This document shows positions 33,919 to 42,123 of a stretch of 64,000 bases of DNA, piece after piece. The translations under genes were made by a program, and so were the position numbers. The first letter of the stretch is position 1, and every line of letters starts with the position of its first letter. The notes under the pieces were generated by a model that saw only the letters and a program-made list of their open reading frames with translations, was not told the DNA's origin and made no database searches. The stretch is taken from positions 116,625 through 180,624 of the forward strand of contig JABARQ010000005.1 in assembly GCA_019186985.1 (NCBI GenBank). The letters are read 5' to 3'. This DNA is from Prosthecobacter sp. (lineage in GTDB: Bacteria; Verrucomicrobiota; Verrucomicrobiia; Verrucomicrobiales; Verrucomicrobiaceae).

Positions 33919-35043
33919 ATGATCGACTTCACTGACAGACGAAGCCCAGGCATCTGGCACCTTGCCGCCAAGGTGGTCGCCTGCCTTTGGCTTGTGCTTG
34001 GCGTCGTTCGAGCGGCCCCGACGGCGGAGCAGCAATACATGCTCGAACTGGTGAACCGGCTGAGGATGAGCCCGGCGGATGAACTGGAGAAAATGGTGAA
34101 CATGTCCTTACCGGGCGTGTGGGGCAGCCCGATGTCGGATGACCCGCTGGTGGCTGCGGCGCTATCTTTTTATCAGGTGAGCGCCAGCGCGCTGGCCTCG
34201 CAATGGGGCAGCCTGGTCGCTGCGCCACCGGTGGCCTGGAATGATTCGCTGGCGGCGGCGGGCAGCCTGTATTCCGACCTGATGATCAACCTGGACCAGC
34301 AGGCTCACGGGCTCGGAGGCGTGTCGCTTTCCCAGCGGCTGGTGAGCGCGGGGTATTCGGCGAACTGGGGGGATGTGGCCCAGCTGCTTTTTGCCACGGC
34401 CGGGGGTTTGAATCATGCCCACGCCGCGCTGGCGGTCGACTGGGGCCCGGACGGCGGCAGCGGCACGGGAATCCAGAGTGGAGCCAGCCATCGTGCGGCG
34501 CTCATGGATCCTCTCTTCAAGGAGTTCGGCATCGGCTTTCAAACCATCGCCATCCCGCTCACCAACGTCAGTGTGACCGGTGACCTGGTCATCACCGAGC
34601 ACATGGCCAACACGATCCGTTCGAACGGCATCGGTCTGGTTTCTGACGCCATTCTGACGGGATCCGTGATCAACGACAGCGTGCTGGCCGATTCGTTTTA
34701 CACACCCGGAGAGGGGCTGGCTGATGTGCTATTGTTTGTTTACGACAACAGCAACGGGGCGCTGGTGGCCTCCGGACAAACCAACAGTGCGGGCGGTTTT
34801 AACATCAGCCTGGCCGGGCTCTCTGAAGGCGTCACCTACCGGGTCGAAGCGCCGGAGACGGGGCAGGCCGCCCGGCTTTTCAGCCTCAACAGCTGGCAGG
34901 AGAACTATGGCACGCCCACCAGCCCCTCCTGGGTGACATTCTACGACAACGTCTACGCCTCGTTCATCGCCGTGCCGGAACCCGGCAGCCTGGGGCTGAT
35001 GCTTGTCGCCCTGCTGTTCCGTCCGCGAAGCCGCTCCTGCTGA
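33919..35043 (+). CDS. CAP-domain protein with PEP-CTERM sorting tail
   Basis: This 374-residue protein has a signal peptide ending VVRA near residue 32. It continues with a CAP/SCP-like domain: PTAEQQYMLELVNRLRMSPADELEKM, the typical NRxR start of bacterial CAP domains, then VAWNDSLAAAGSLYSDLMI, QAHGLGGVSLSQRLVSAGYSANWGDVAQLLF and SASHRAALMDPLFKEFGIGF-like sequence with candidate His residues. After a short beta-rich segment (LADVLLFVYDNSNGALVASGQTNSAGGFNISL) it ends VPEPGSLGLMLVALLFRPRSRSC. That tail, Pro-Glu-Pro, hydrophobic helix, Arg cluster, is a PEP-CTERM signal for exosortase. No exosortase lies in the window. Extracellular retention in matrix is inferred. The start at 33919 follows a good promoter. 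Confidence 0.88.
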   Translation: MIDFTDRRSPGIWHLAAKVVACLWLVLGVVRAAPTAEQQYMLELVNRLRMSPADELEKMVNMSLPGVWGSPMSDDPLVAAALSFYQVSASALASQWGSLVAAPPVAWNDSLAAAGSLYSDLMINLDQQAHGLGGVSLSQRLVSAGYSANWGDVAQLLFATAGGLNHAHAALAVDWGPDGGSGTGIQSGASHRAALMDPLFKEFGIGFQTIAIPLTNVSVTGDLVITEHMANTIRSNGIGLVSDAILTGSVINDSVLADSFYTPGEGLADVLLFVYDNSNGALVASGQTNSAGGFNISLAGLSEGVTYRVEAPETGQAARLFSLNSWQENYGTPTSPSWVTFYDNVYASFIAVPEPGSLGLMLVALLFRPRSRSC

Positions 35044-35064
35044 CCCTTTTTTCCATCCAAGACC

Positions 35065-36114
35065 ATGAAGACACTCCTGCCTCTGATCCTGATGATGCTG
35101 ACCGCCGCCTCCGCCCGGGAGACCGATGGCACCGCCAAGGCCATTCGCGCCGCGATCGACGACTATGAAAACTCCGTGCGGGCGAACACGATGAAGATCA
35201 TCGAGGCGAAGACTGAGGAGGAGAAGAACAAGCACCGCGCCACGGTGCCGAGTGCCGAACCCTGTGCGAAGAAGGTGCTGAAGATCGTCCAGGAGCATCT
35301 CAACGAGCCCGGAACCGCCCGTGGGGTCTCCTGGCTGGTGACGCAGGCGGCGGCCTTTCCTGAAGGACAGACGGCGCTGCAGATGCTCGGCACCTCGCAT
35401 GCGGCCATGGAGGGGGTTGCTGAAGCGGTGAAGTCGCTGGAATACTATCCCTTTGAAGTGGCGTCGCCGATCCTGAAGGCGGTGCGGGAGAAGAACCCGA
35501 ACGCTGCGGAGAAGGCGGCGGCCACCTATGCGCTTGGCATGCAGCATCTGCGCCGGTTTGAGATGGCGGTGGATGCGAAGGCCGGGGCTGCGGACAAGGA
35601 GAAGGCGATGGAATATCTTCAGGAGATCAGCGCCCGCTACGCCAGCACCACGATCAACGGCTTTCCCATCGCCGAGCAGGCCGGCAGGACCATGTTTGAG
35701 CTGGCCAACCTCTCCGTGGGCAGCGAGTGCCCGGAGATCGAGGGCAAGGAGCTGAACGGCGCCGCCTTCAAGCTCAGCGAGCATCGCGGCAAACATGTGG
35801 TGCTGATGTTCTGGGGCGGCTGGTGCCATGCCTGTCATGATGCGATCCCGCTGGTGAACCAGTTCGCCACGGCCACCGCGGACAAGGGCGTGGTGGTCCT
35901 GGGCGTCAACACGGATGTGCCCGAGGAGGCCAGGAAGGCCTATGAGACCTTCAAGGTGAACTTCAGGAACTGGTCGGACGGCACCACCAGCGGTCCCATC
36001 ACCAGCATGTTCAACCTGCGCAGCTTCCCAACCTTCTACCTGCTCGACCCCAAGGGGAGGATCGTCCTGAAAAACACCAGCCTGGACGCCATCCGTTCAA
36101 GGCTCTCGCTCTGA
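35065..36114 (+). CDS. Secreted TlpA-like thioredoxin-fold protein
   Basis: This 349-residue protein has a signal peptide (MKTLLPLILMMLTAASA). A helical N-terminal domain (about 25-220) is rich in Ala, Glu and Lys. The thioredoxin domain starts VGSECPEIEGKELNGAAFKLSEHRGKHVVLMFWGGWCHACHDAIPLVNQF; the active site is WCHAC near residue 253 (CHAC instead of CGPC or CPPC). Cis-proline is in LRSFPTFYLLDPKGRIVLKN near 325. TlpA/ResA-type proteins reduce or shuffle disulfides in the periplasm. It follows the CAP gene by 21 bp on the same strand and may be co-transcribed. The role of the helical domain is unknown. Confidence 0.87.
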   Translation: MKTLLPLILMMLTAASARETDGTAKAIRAAIDDYENSVRANTMKIIEAKTEEEKNKHRATVPSAEPCAKKVLKIVQEHLNEPGTARGVSWLVTQAAAFPEGQTALQMLGTSHAAMEGVAEAVKSLEYYPFEVASPILKAVREKNPNAAEKAAATYALGMQHLRRFEMAVDAKAGAADKEKAMEYLQEISARYASTTINGFPIAEQAGRTMFELANLSVGSECPEIEGKELNGAAFKLSEHRGKHVVLMFWGGWCHACHDAIPLVNQFATATADKGVVVLGVNTDVPEEARKAYETFKVNFRNWSDGTTSGPITSMFNLRSFPTFYLLDPKGRIVLKNTSLDAIRSRLSL

Positions 36115-36127
36115 CCCGGCGGACGGC

Positions 36128-37372
36128 TCAGAAGCCGCGCGGCATCATCGTGTAAAGGCCAAGCGTCACCTCGTAGGCGTCGAGGATGTTCATGTACTTC
36201 CGTTCGTGGCCGGCCCCCCAGGAGTCGGTGAAGATGACCTGGTTCTTCGCGCTGTTGTAGCCGATGATCATGCGCATGTGGCCGCCGCTGACCTGGCCGC
36301 CCGCAGGCAGGGGCGGGACTTCATCCTTCATGCCGAGCTCGAGCGCCCACAGCAGCGGCGTGCCCTTGCCAACCTGCTCGACCAGCTCGCTCTCAAAGCG
36401 CTTGAAGGAGACCCGGCGGCTTCTTCCGGAATAATAGTTGGTTGGGTCGACGATGGGCCTGAAGGTGGTGCCGAACCTGCCGTTGAGGCGTGTCAGGCTC
36501 TTCTGCATGACGAGCGCGTTGACGCCCCTGTCGGCATCCGCGTTGAGCAGCTGGGCAAGCTCATGCTGGTCGCAGGGGATGCGCATGTATTCAAAGAGGC
36601 GCTGGCAGCTTGCGGCCACGCAGTAGCCCTTGGCGCCCTGGTCCACCATCGGCACGCCGGAGATGAAGACATCCCCTTCGGGCTCCTTCACCACGTTCTT
36701 CTGAACCGCCATGCGCTGCACGCCCATGCTGATCCTGCCCATGCTCCAGTCCGCCTGGTCCGGCGCCGCGAGCTTCAGCCGGAGGAACTCGGGCTTTCCC
36801 TGGGGTCCGCCCGGGCCTGGTTGAAAGTCATTGTGCTCAAGCAGGGCTAGTCCGGCAGGGGTGGTCCAGGCCCAGGTCACGGTCTTCAGGGCGGATGCGC
36901 CGGCGGTGAGCTGGCGCTTGGGGGCCACCTTCAGGATGCCGCCGATCTCCTGGCCTGTCCTGCGGAAGAGTCCTTCGAAGTCCTTGATGCTGATTGGTCC
37001 TGAGTCACCCCGGTTGTAAATGGAGACCGTGGCGCGGGAGGCGCGGCCGTTGGTGAACTCGACCACGGCCTCCTCGGCCTTCACAACACCCCCGAACAGG
37101 CTCAGCTCGGTTTTCGCATCGACAAACATCTGCCGCGAAAAGCGGGCCCGGCTGCGGCTGGCGTCCAGCCACTCAAACTGCGGCGGCTGCTCCTGCCCAC
37201 CTTCGGTCCTGGGCACATAGATCTGCTCGAATTTCTCCGCCGGGGTGGTCCAGATTGCCTGAAAATTCAGCAGGGGATCCAGGTCGGCCTTCAGTTCAAC
37301 CTGCTGGGCCGCCGTCCATGGGGCAAGCGTGGTCATGCCCAGAACCATGGCGGCAGTGCAGATTTTTTTCAT
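36128..37372 (-). CDS. Secreted C39-like cysteine peptidase domain protein
   Basis: This 414-residue protein has a signal peptide (MKKICTAAMVLGMTTLAPWTAA). The N-terminal half (about 30-220) is unassigned, with an FSRQMFVDAKTELSLFGGVVKAEEAVVEF strand-rich segment. The C-terminal half is a C39-like papain fold: VPMVDQGAKGYCVAASCQRLFEYM holds the catalytic Gln and Cys (Cys near 251). VSGGHMRMIIGYN has the His near 364 and VIFTDSWG the Asp near 380. All three catalytic positions are present, so activity is plausible. The ATG at 37372 was taken; a GTG at 37378 adds two residues. It lies convergent to the thioredoxin-like gene. Whether it cleaves a specific partner is unknown. Confidence 0.84.
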   Translation of the reverse strand: MKKICTAAMVLGMTTLAPWTAAQQVELKADLDPLLNFQAIWTTPAEKFEQIYVPRTEGGQEQPPQFEWLDASRSRARFSRQMFVDAKTELSLFGGVVKAEEAVVEFTNGRASRATVSIYNRGDSGPISIKDFEGLFRRTGQEIGGILKVAPKRQLTAGASALKTVTWAWTTPAGLALLEHNDFQPGPGGPQGKPEFLRLKLAAPDQADWSMGRISMGVQRMAVQKNVVKEPEGDVFISGVPMVDQGAKGYCVAASCQRLFEYMRIPCDQHELAQLLNADADRGVNALVMQKSLTRLNGRFGTTFRPIVDPTNYYSGRSRRVSFKRFESELVEQVGKGTPLLWALELGMKDEVPPLPAGGQVSGGHMRMIIGYNSAKNQVIFTDSWGAGHERKYMNILDAYEVTLGLYTMMPRGF

Positions 37373-37460
37373 GCTCACTGGATGCTAGCGGGAACCCGGC
37401 GCGAGCGTCAACGATTTCTCCCTGCCTGCCATGCGGCTGCGGTTTCTGTCCTGGACCGGG

Positions 37461-38249
37461 CTAGGAGGCCTGGTAAAGAAACGTGGTCAGGGGACTGGTC
37501 GCCACCGCCTCATCCCCGCGTTCTGCCAGCCCCATCTCATAGGCGGCACGTCCTGCCTCAACGGCTGCCTTGAAGGCCCGGCCCATGCGGGGAGGATCAC
37601 TGGCGATGGCGATGGCCGTGTTGACCAGCACCGCGTCGGCTCCCATTTCCAGGGCTTCGGCGGCATGGCTCGGTGCGCCAATGCCTGCGTCCACCACCAC
37701 GGGCACGGTCGCCTGGGTGATGATGATCTCGATCTGCTTCCGGGTCGTGATGCCCTGATGGGAGCCGATGGGGGATCCCAGGGGCATGACGGTTGCGGTG
37801 CCCGCATCCTGAAGCCGGCGCGCCAGCACGGGGTCGGCGTTGATGTAGGGCAGCACGGTGAAGCCTTCCTTCACCAGGATTTCGGCGGCCTTCAGGGTTT
37901 CAATCGGGTCCGGCAGCAGGTAGCGGGGGTCCGGATGAATCTCCAGCTTCACCCAGCTGGGAAGTCCGGCGGCGACGGCGAGACGTGCGAGACGCACGGC
38001 CTCCTCGGCATTCATCGCCCCGCTGGTGTTGGGCAGCAGCAGGACTTCCTTCGGGATGAAGTCGAGGATGTTGGCAAACGGATCGTTTTTGCCGCTGAGG
38101 TCGGCCCGGCGCAGCGCCACGGTGACGATCTCCGTCTCCGAGGCCTGGATGGCCTGCCGCATGAGGTCTCTGGAGGCAAACTTGCCAGTGCCCAGCATGA
38201 GGCGGGACTGGAAGCTGCGTCCGGCGATGGTGAGAGGCTGGTTGGGCAT
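37461..38249 (-). CDS. thiG: Thiazole synthase
   Basis: This 262-residue protein matches Thi[131 protein letters not shown], and [33 protein letters not shown]. The Schiff-base lysine is in VKLEI. ThiG makes the thiazole phosphate of thiamine from DXP, ThiS-thiocarboxylate and dehydroglycine. Six bases separate it from the preceding hemQ gene, so they are probably one transcript. ThiS, ThiF, ThiH and ThiO are not adjacent. Confidence 0.96.
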   Translation of the reverse strand: MPNQPLTIAGRSFQSRLMLGTGKFASRDLMRQAIQASETEIVTVALRRADLSGKNDPFANILDFIPKEVLLLPNTSGAMNAEEAVRLARLAVAAGLPSWVKLEIHPDPRYLLPDPIETLKAAEILVKEGFTVLPYINADPVLARRLQDAGTATVMPLGSPIGSHQGITTRKQIEIIITQATVPVVVDAGIGAPSHAAEALEMGADAVLVNTAIAIASDPPRMGRAFKAAVEAGRAAYEMGLAERGDEAVATSPLTTFLYQAS

Positions 38250-38255
38250 GGCCGG

Positions 38256-39068
38256 TCAGGTCAGCTGGACGCGCTCAAGCAGTTCGTCGACCGTCAGCTG
38301 GATGCCGATGTAAAAGTCGCCGAACTCACCGAACTGGGTCGTCACTTCATCCCAGCGCATTTCATAGACGATGCTTTTGATCTGGAAGATGTCGTGGGCG
38401 AAGAGGGTGACACCCCACTCATGGCTGTCGAGGCCGGTGGAGCCGGTGACGAGCTGGCGGACCTTGCCGGAGTATTTGCGGCCGGTCTTGGCGTGGCCGC
38501 CCATCAGTTCACGACGCTTGGCGAAGTCCTGGGCGTACCAGTTGGCGCCGACGTTCCGGCGCTTGCTCATCGGGTAGAAGCACATGACCTGCCAGTCGGG
38601 CATGTTCGGGTAGAGGCGGTCGCTGTAGTACTTGTCCATGTGGCCCTTCCATTCGGCCATGCGCTTGGCATGGGCTTCGGACCCGGGCTCCAGGCCTTCG
38701 GTGCGATGGATGCGTTCGGAGGCCTCCTCCTCCTTCTCGCTGTACTCGGTCCACTCGGTCATGGAGAGGTAGCTGTAGGTCGGGTTCAGCACGTCAGGGC
38801 CGAGGCCCAGGCTGAGCTCCTTTTCAAAACGGTTGGCGTCCTGGAGGTCGGGCGTCAGCAGCATGAAGCCCAGCTCCGACTTGGGGCTGACCATGCTGAA
38901 GCTCAGAAGCTGGGTCTTCGGGTGGCTGCGGATGCGCTGCACGGTTTCGTTCAGGCGGGCGCTGCGCTCGGCCTTTTCCTCCGGCGTCAGGGCGGCCCAG
39001 AAGCCGTGGTCGATGTTGTAAAACAGGTGCTGAACGATCCAGCCTTCGTGAGGGATGATGGGGGACAT
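38256..39068 (-). CDS. hemQ: HemQ coproheme decarboxylase (chlorite dismutase family)
   Basis: This 270-residue protein is of the chlorite dismutase/HemQ family: EGWIVQHLFYNIDHGFWAALTPEEKAERSARLNETV, KTQLLSFSMVSPKSELGFMLLTPDLQDANRFEKELSLGLG, VMCFYPMSKRRNVGANWYAQDFAKRRELMGGHAKTGRKY, and DSHEWGVTLFAHDIFQIKSIVYEMRWDE. The YPMSKRR segment and the HEWGVTLFA block with the proximal-histidine region mark HemQ. HemQ decarboxylates coproheme III to haem b, the last step of the coproporphyrin-dependent route. The gene is divergent from gapA and runs with thiG six bases downstream. Confidence 0.92.
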   Translation of the reverse strand: MSPIIPHEGWIVQHLFYNIDHGFWAALTPEEKAERSARLNETVQRIRSHPKTQLLSFSMVSPKSELGFMLLTPDLQDANRFEKELSLGLGPDVLNPTYSYLSMTEWTEYSEKEEEASERIHRTEGLEPGSEAHAKRMAEWKGHMDKYYSDRLYPNMPDWQVMCFYPMSKRRNVGANWYAQDFAKRRELMGGHAKTGRKYSGKVRQLVTGSTGLDSHEWGVTLFAHDIFQIKSIVYEMRWDEVTTQFGEFGDFYIGIQLTVDELLERVQLT

Positions 39069-39202
39069 GGCGGGGCGGGGGAGTTGGTCGGGGAAATCCA
39101 GTCCGCAGGCGGCGGAGAACTTCTATCAACCACGGCAAACGCCGCCGAACAACCGCCAACTGTGGCAAAGTGAGGGAGCCTCATTTGGCCGTGAAACCCG
39201 GG

Positions 39203-40337
<1,135 letters not shown>

Positions 40338-40364
40338 TCCCGGCCCCTGGTTTCTGAATCCTTT

Positions 40365-40398
40365 GAAGCCGGTTCCGCAAGGAGCCGGCTTCCTTTTT
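40365..40398 (+). terminator. Rho-independent terminator of gapA
   Basis: GAAGCCGGTTCC pairs with GGAGCCGGCTTC over 12 bp (one G-T wobble), closed by a GCAA tetraloop and followed by CTTTTT. It lies 27 bases after the gapA stop. Confidence 0.95.
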
Positions 40399-40441
40399 GG
40401 CTTTCGAGCTTGCGTGTCGATCCTCGCGCCAGCGCCGGAGC

Positions 40442-40459
40442 GCGGATTTCCAAATCCGC
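40442..40459. repeat. Perfect palindrome GCGGATTT-CC-AAATCCGC
   Basis: The 8-bp arms are perfect and the loop is CC, flanked by CGGAGC and AGC. It lies in the gap between gapA and the minus-strand transporter. The sequence looks like a dispersed verrucomicrobial/planctomycete repeat, but this is from memory and no second copy is in the window. Confidence 0.5.
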
Positions 40460-40499
40460 AGCATCGGCGTGTCACCTGGCTTGAGGTGTTCCCCGGAGG

Positions 40500-41828
40500 T
40501 CAGTCAGCGGGTTGATCGACAGCGCCGGCGGCTTCCTTCTCTTCAGGCAGCAGCAGGGCGATGACGGCTGCGGGGATGAACAGCATGCCCGCCAGGTAGA
40601 GGGCGCGGTGATAGTCGCCCACCGGCGCATACAGCTTGAAGACGACCGTGCCCACGGCTGCCACAATGCGGCCGATGTTGTAGCAGAAACCCGCCCCGGT
40701 GGTCCGCAGCAGGGTGGGGAACAAGGGCGGCAGGCACATCGTGAACAGACCAAACACCCCCTGACAAAGCCCGATGACGGCATACCACCAGAGCATCTGT
40801 TCGTGAGTCCAGGCCGTGGAGCTGTGAAAGGCGGCAATCATGGCGGCGGCATAGCCCAGCAGCATGATGACAATGGAGGCACGATAACCCCAGAGCTTGG
40901 CGAAAAAACCCGCCACATAGTTGCCCAGGATGGAACCGCCCATGATCCAGACCAGGGCTTCCACCACCGCATGAGTCTGGTCAGGGCCGGGCAGTGACTT
41001 CACCTCAGGCAGCGCACGGATCAGGCTCTGCTGCCAGAACATGAAGGCCCAGTGGGCGGTCAGCGAGACGGCGCAGATGATCAGGACGCGCCAGGTGGTC
41101 CCGGAAACCTGGGGGCCGAACAACTCCCGGATCCGGGGCGGCTTCCTGTCCTTCGCGGCGTGCGCCCATTCCTCGGTTTCCGGAACCGCCTTGCGAATCC
41201 AAAGGGTGATCAGGGCCGGCAGGATGCCCACCAGGAAGACCACCCGGTGGCTCATGGCCTCGGTCATCCAGCCCTGGTTGACCACCCAGGCAAAAATGGC
41301 TCCGGCGGCACAGGCCAGCAAAACGCCCATGTTGACGGCGGTCTGAAGGGTGGCGGCGATCCAGGGGCGCCACTTTTTCGGCCAGGTTTCCGACAGCAAT
41401 GAAGCGCCGACCGCCCACTCACCCCCGATTCCGAGCGCTGACAGAAAGCGGCAGATCAGCAGATGCCACCACTCCGTGCAAAAAGCGGAGAGCCCGGTGA
41501 AGCCGGCGTAAAACAGAATCGTCAGGACCAGGGTCCGGCTACGGCCTAAGATATCCCCCAGCCGTCCGAAAAAACCTCCTCCGAGCGCCCAGCCGACCAA
41601 AAAGGCCGCCTGAATGATCGAGGCCTTGGTATCCACGTCCTTCGGTTCTGCCGCCAGCCCATCATGCATGAGGAGGGCGGCGACGAACGGCGTCGCCACC
41701 AAAGTGTAGATGTGCATGTCCAGGCCGTCGAAAAGCCAGCCCAGCCAGGCGGCAATGCCCGAACGTTTCTGATGAGGCGTGAGATCTTTCAGGCTGCGGA
41801 CTTCGGCTGGTGCAGGGGATTGTGACAT
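40500..41828 (-). CDS. Major facilitator superfamily transporter
   Basis: The 442 residues from the ATG at 41828 have about twelve membrane helices. Motifs are IAAWLGWLFDGLDMHIYTLVATPFVAALL, FLVGWALGGGFFGRLGDILGRSRTLVLTILFYAGFTG with the MFS A-motif GRLGDxxGR, and LSALGIGGEWAVGASLLSETWPKKWR, typical of the sugar/aromatic-acid (AAHS-like) branch. A central loop follows helix six (ETEEWAHAAKDRKPPRIRELFG). The substrate cannot be told. A TTG at 41882 would add 18 residues with no conservation expected. Upstream is a 295-bp AT-rich gap shared with the divergent pseudokinase-like gene. Confidence 0.9.
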   Translation of the reverse strand: MSQSPAPAEVRSLKDLTPHQKRSGIAAWLGWLFDGLDMHIYTLVATPFVAALLMHDGLAAEPKDVDTKASIIQAAFLVGWALGGGFFGRLGDILGRSRTLVLTILFYAGFTGLSAFCTEWWHLLICRFLSALGIGGEWAVGASLLSETWPKKWRPWIAATLQTAVNMGVLLACAAGAIFAWVVNQGWMTEAMSHRVVFLVGILPALITLWIRKAVPETEEWAHAAKDRKPPRIRELFGPQVSGTTWRVLIICAVSLTAHWAFMFWQQSLIRALPEVKSLPGPDQTHAVVEALVWIMGGSILGNYVAGFFAKLWGYRASIVIMLLGYAAAMIAAFHSSTAWTHEQMLWWYAVIGLCQGVFGLFTMCLPPLFPTLLRTTGAGFCYNIGRIVAAVGTVVFKLYAPVGDYHRALYLAGMLFIPAAVIALLLPEEKEAAGAVDQPAD

Positions 41829-42123
41829 GAGGAAGAGGGGAAAATGGGCCTTGGGAGACCTGTTTGGCAAGCTCTCAAGCAAGAAGTCGGATTTGCATTG
41901 TTTGAAGAGAAGGTTAAATTAACCATATTTTACATCTAATAGATAAAATCCATATTATCGAACCGTTCTCAATGCCTTAATTACTGTAATTTTGTGAAAA
42001 TAGTTGCAAAGATGAGCCACAAGTTTTAGAATTTGCGAAAGTTTGAGTTGTTGCCGTGCAAGCAGCTCAATGATCCCGCTGTTTGGTCGGCACGTTTTGC
42101 GCTCCTTTCACCTTTCATGATCC
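41829..42123. other. AT-rich divergent intergenic region
   Basis: Between about 41885 and 42060 the sequence is conspicuously A/T-rich in a GC-rich window. It contains the perfect palindrome GGTTAA-A-TTAACC (41912-41924) and a plus-strand promoter-like pair, TTGCAA (42004-42009), 17-bp spacer, TAGAAT (42027-42032). The latter would drive the kinase-like gene. No minus-strand promoter for the transporter could be picked with confidence. Confidence 0.55.
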
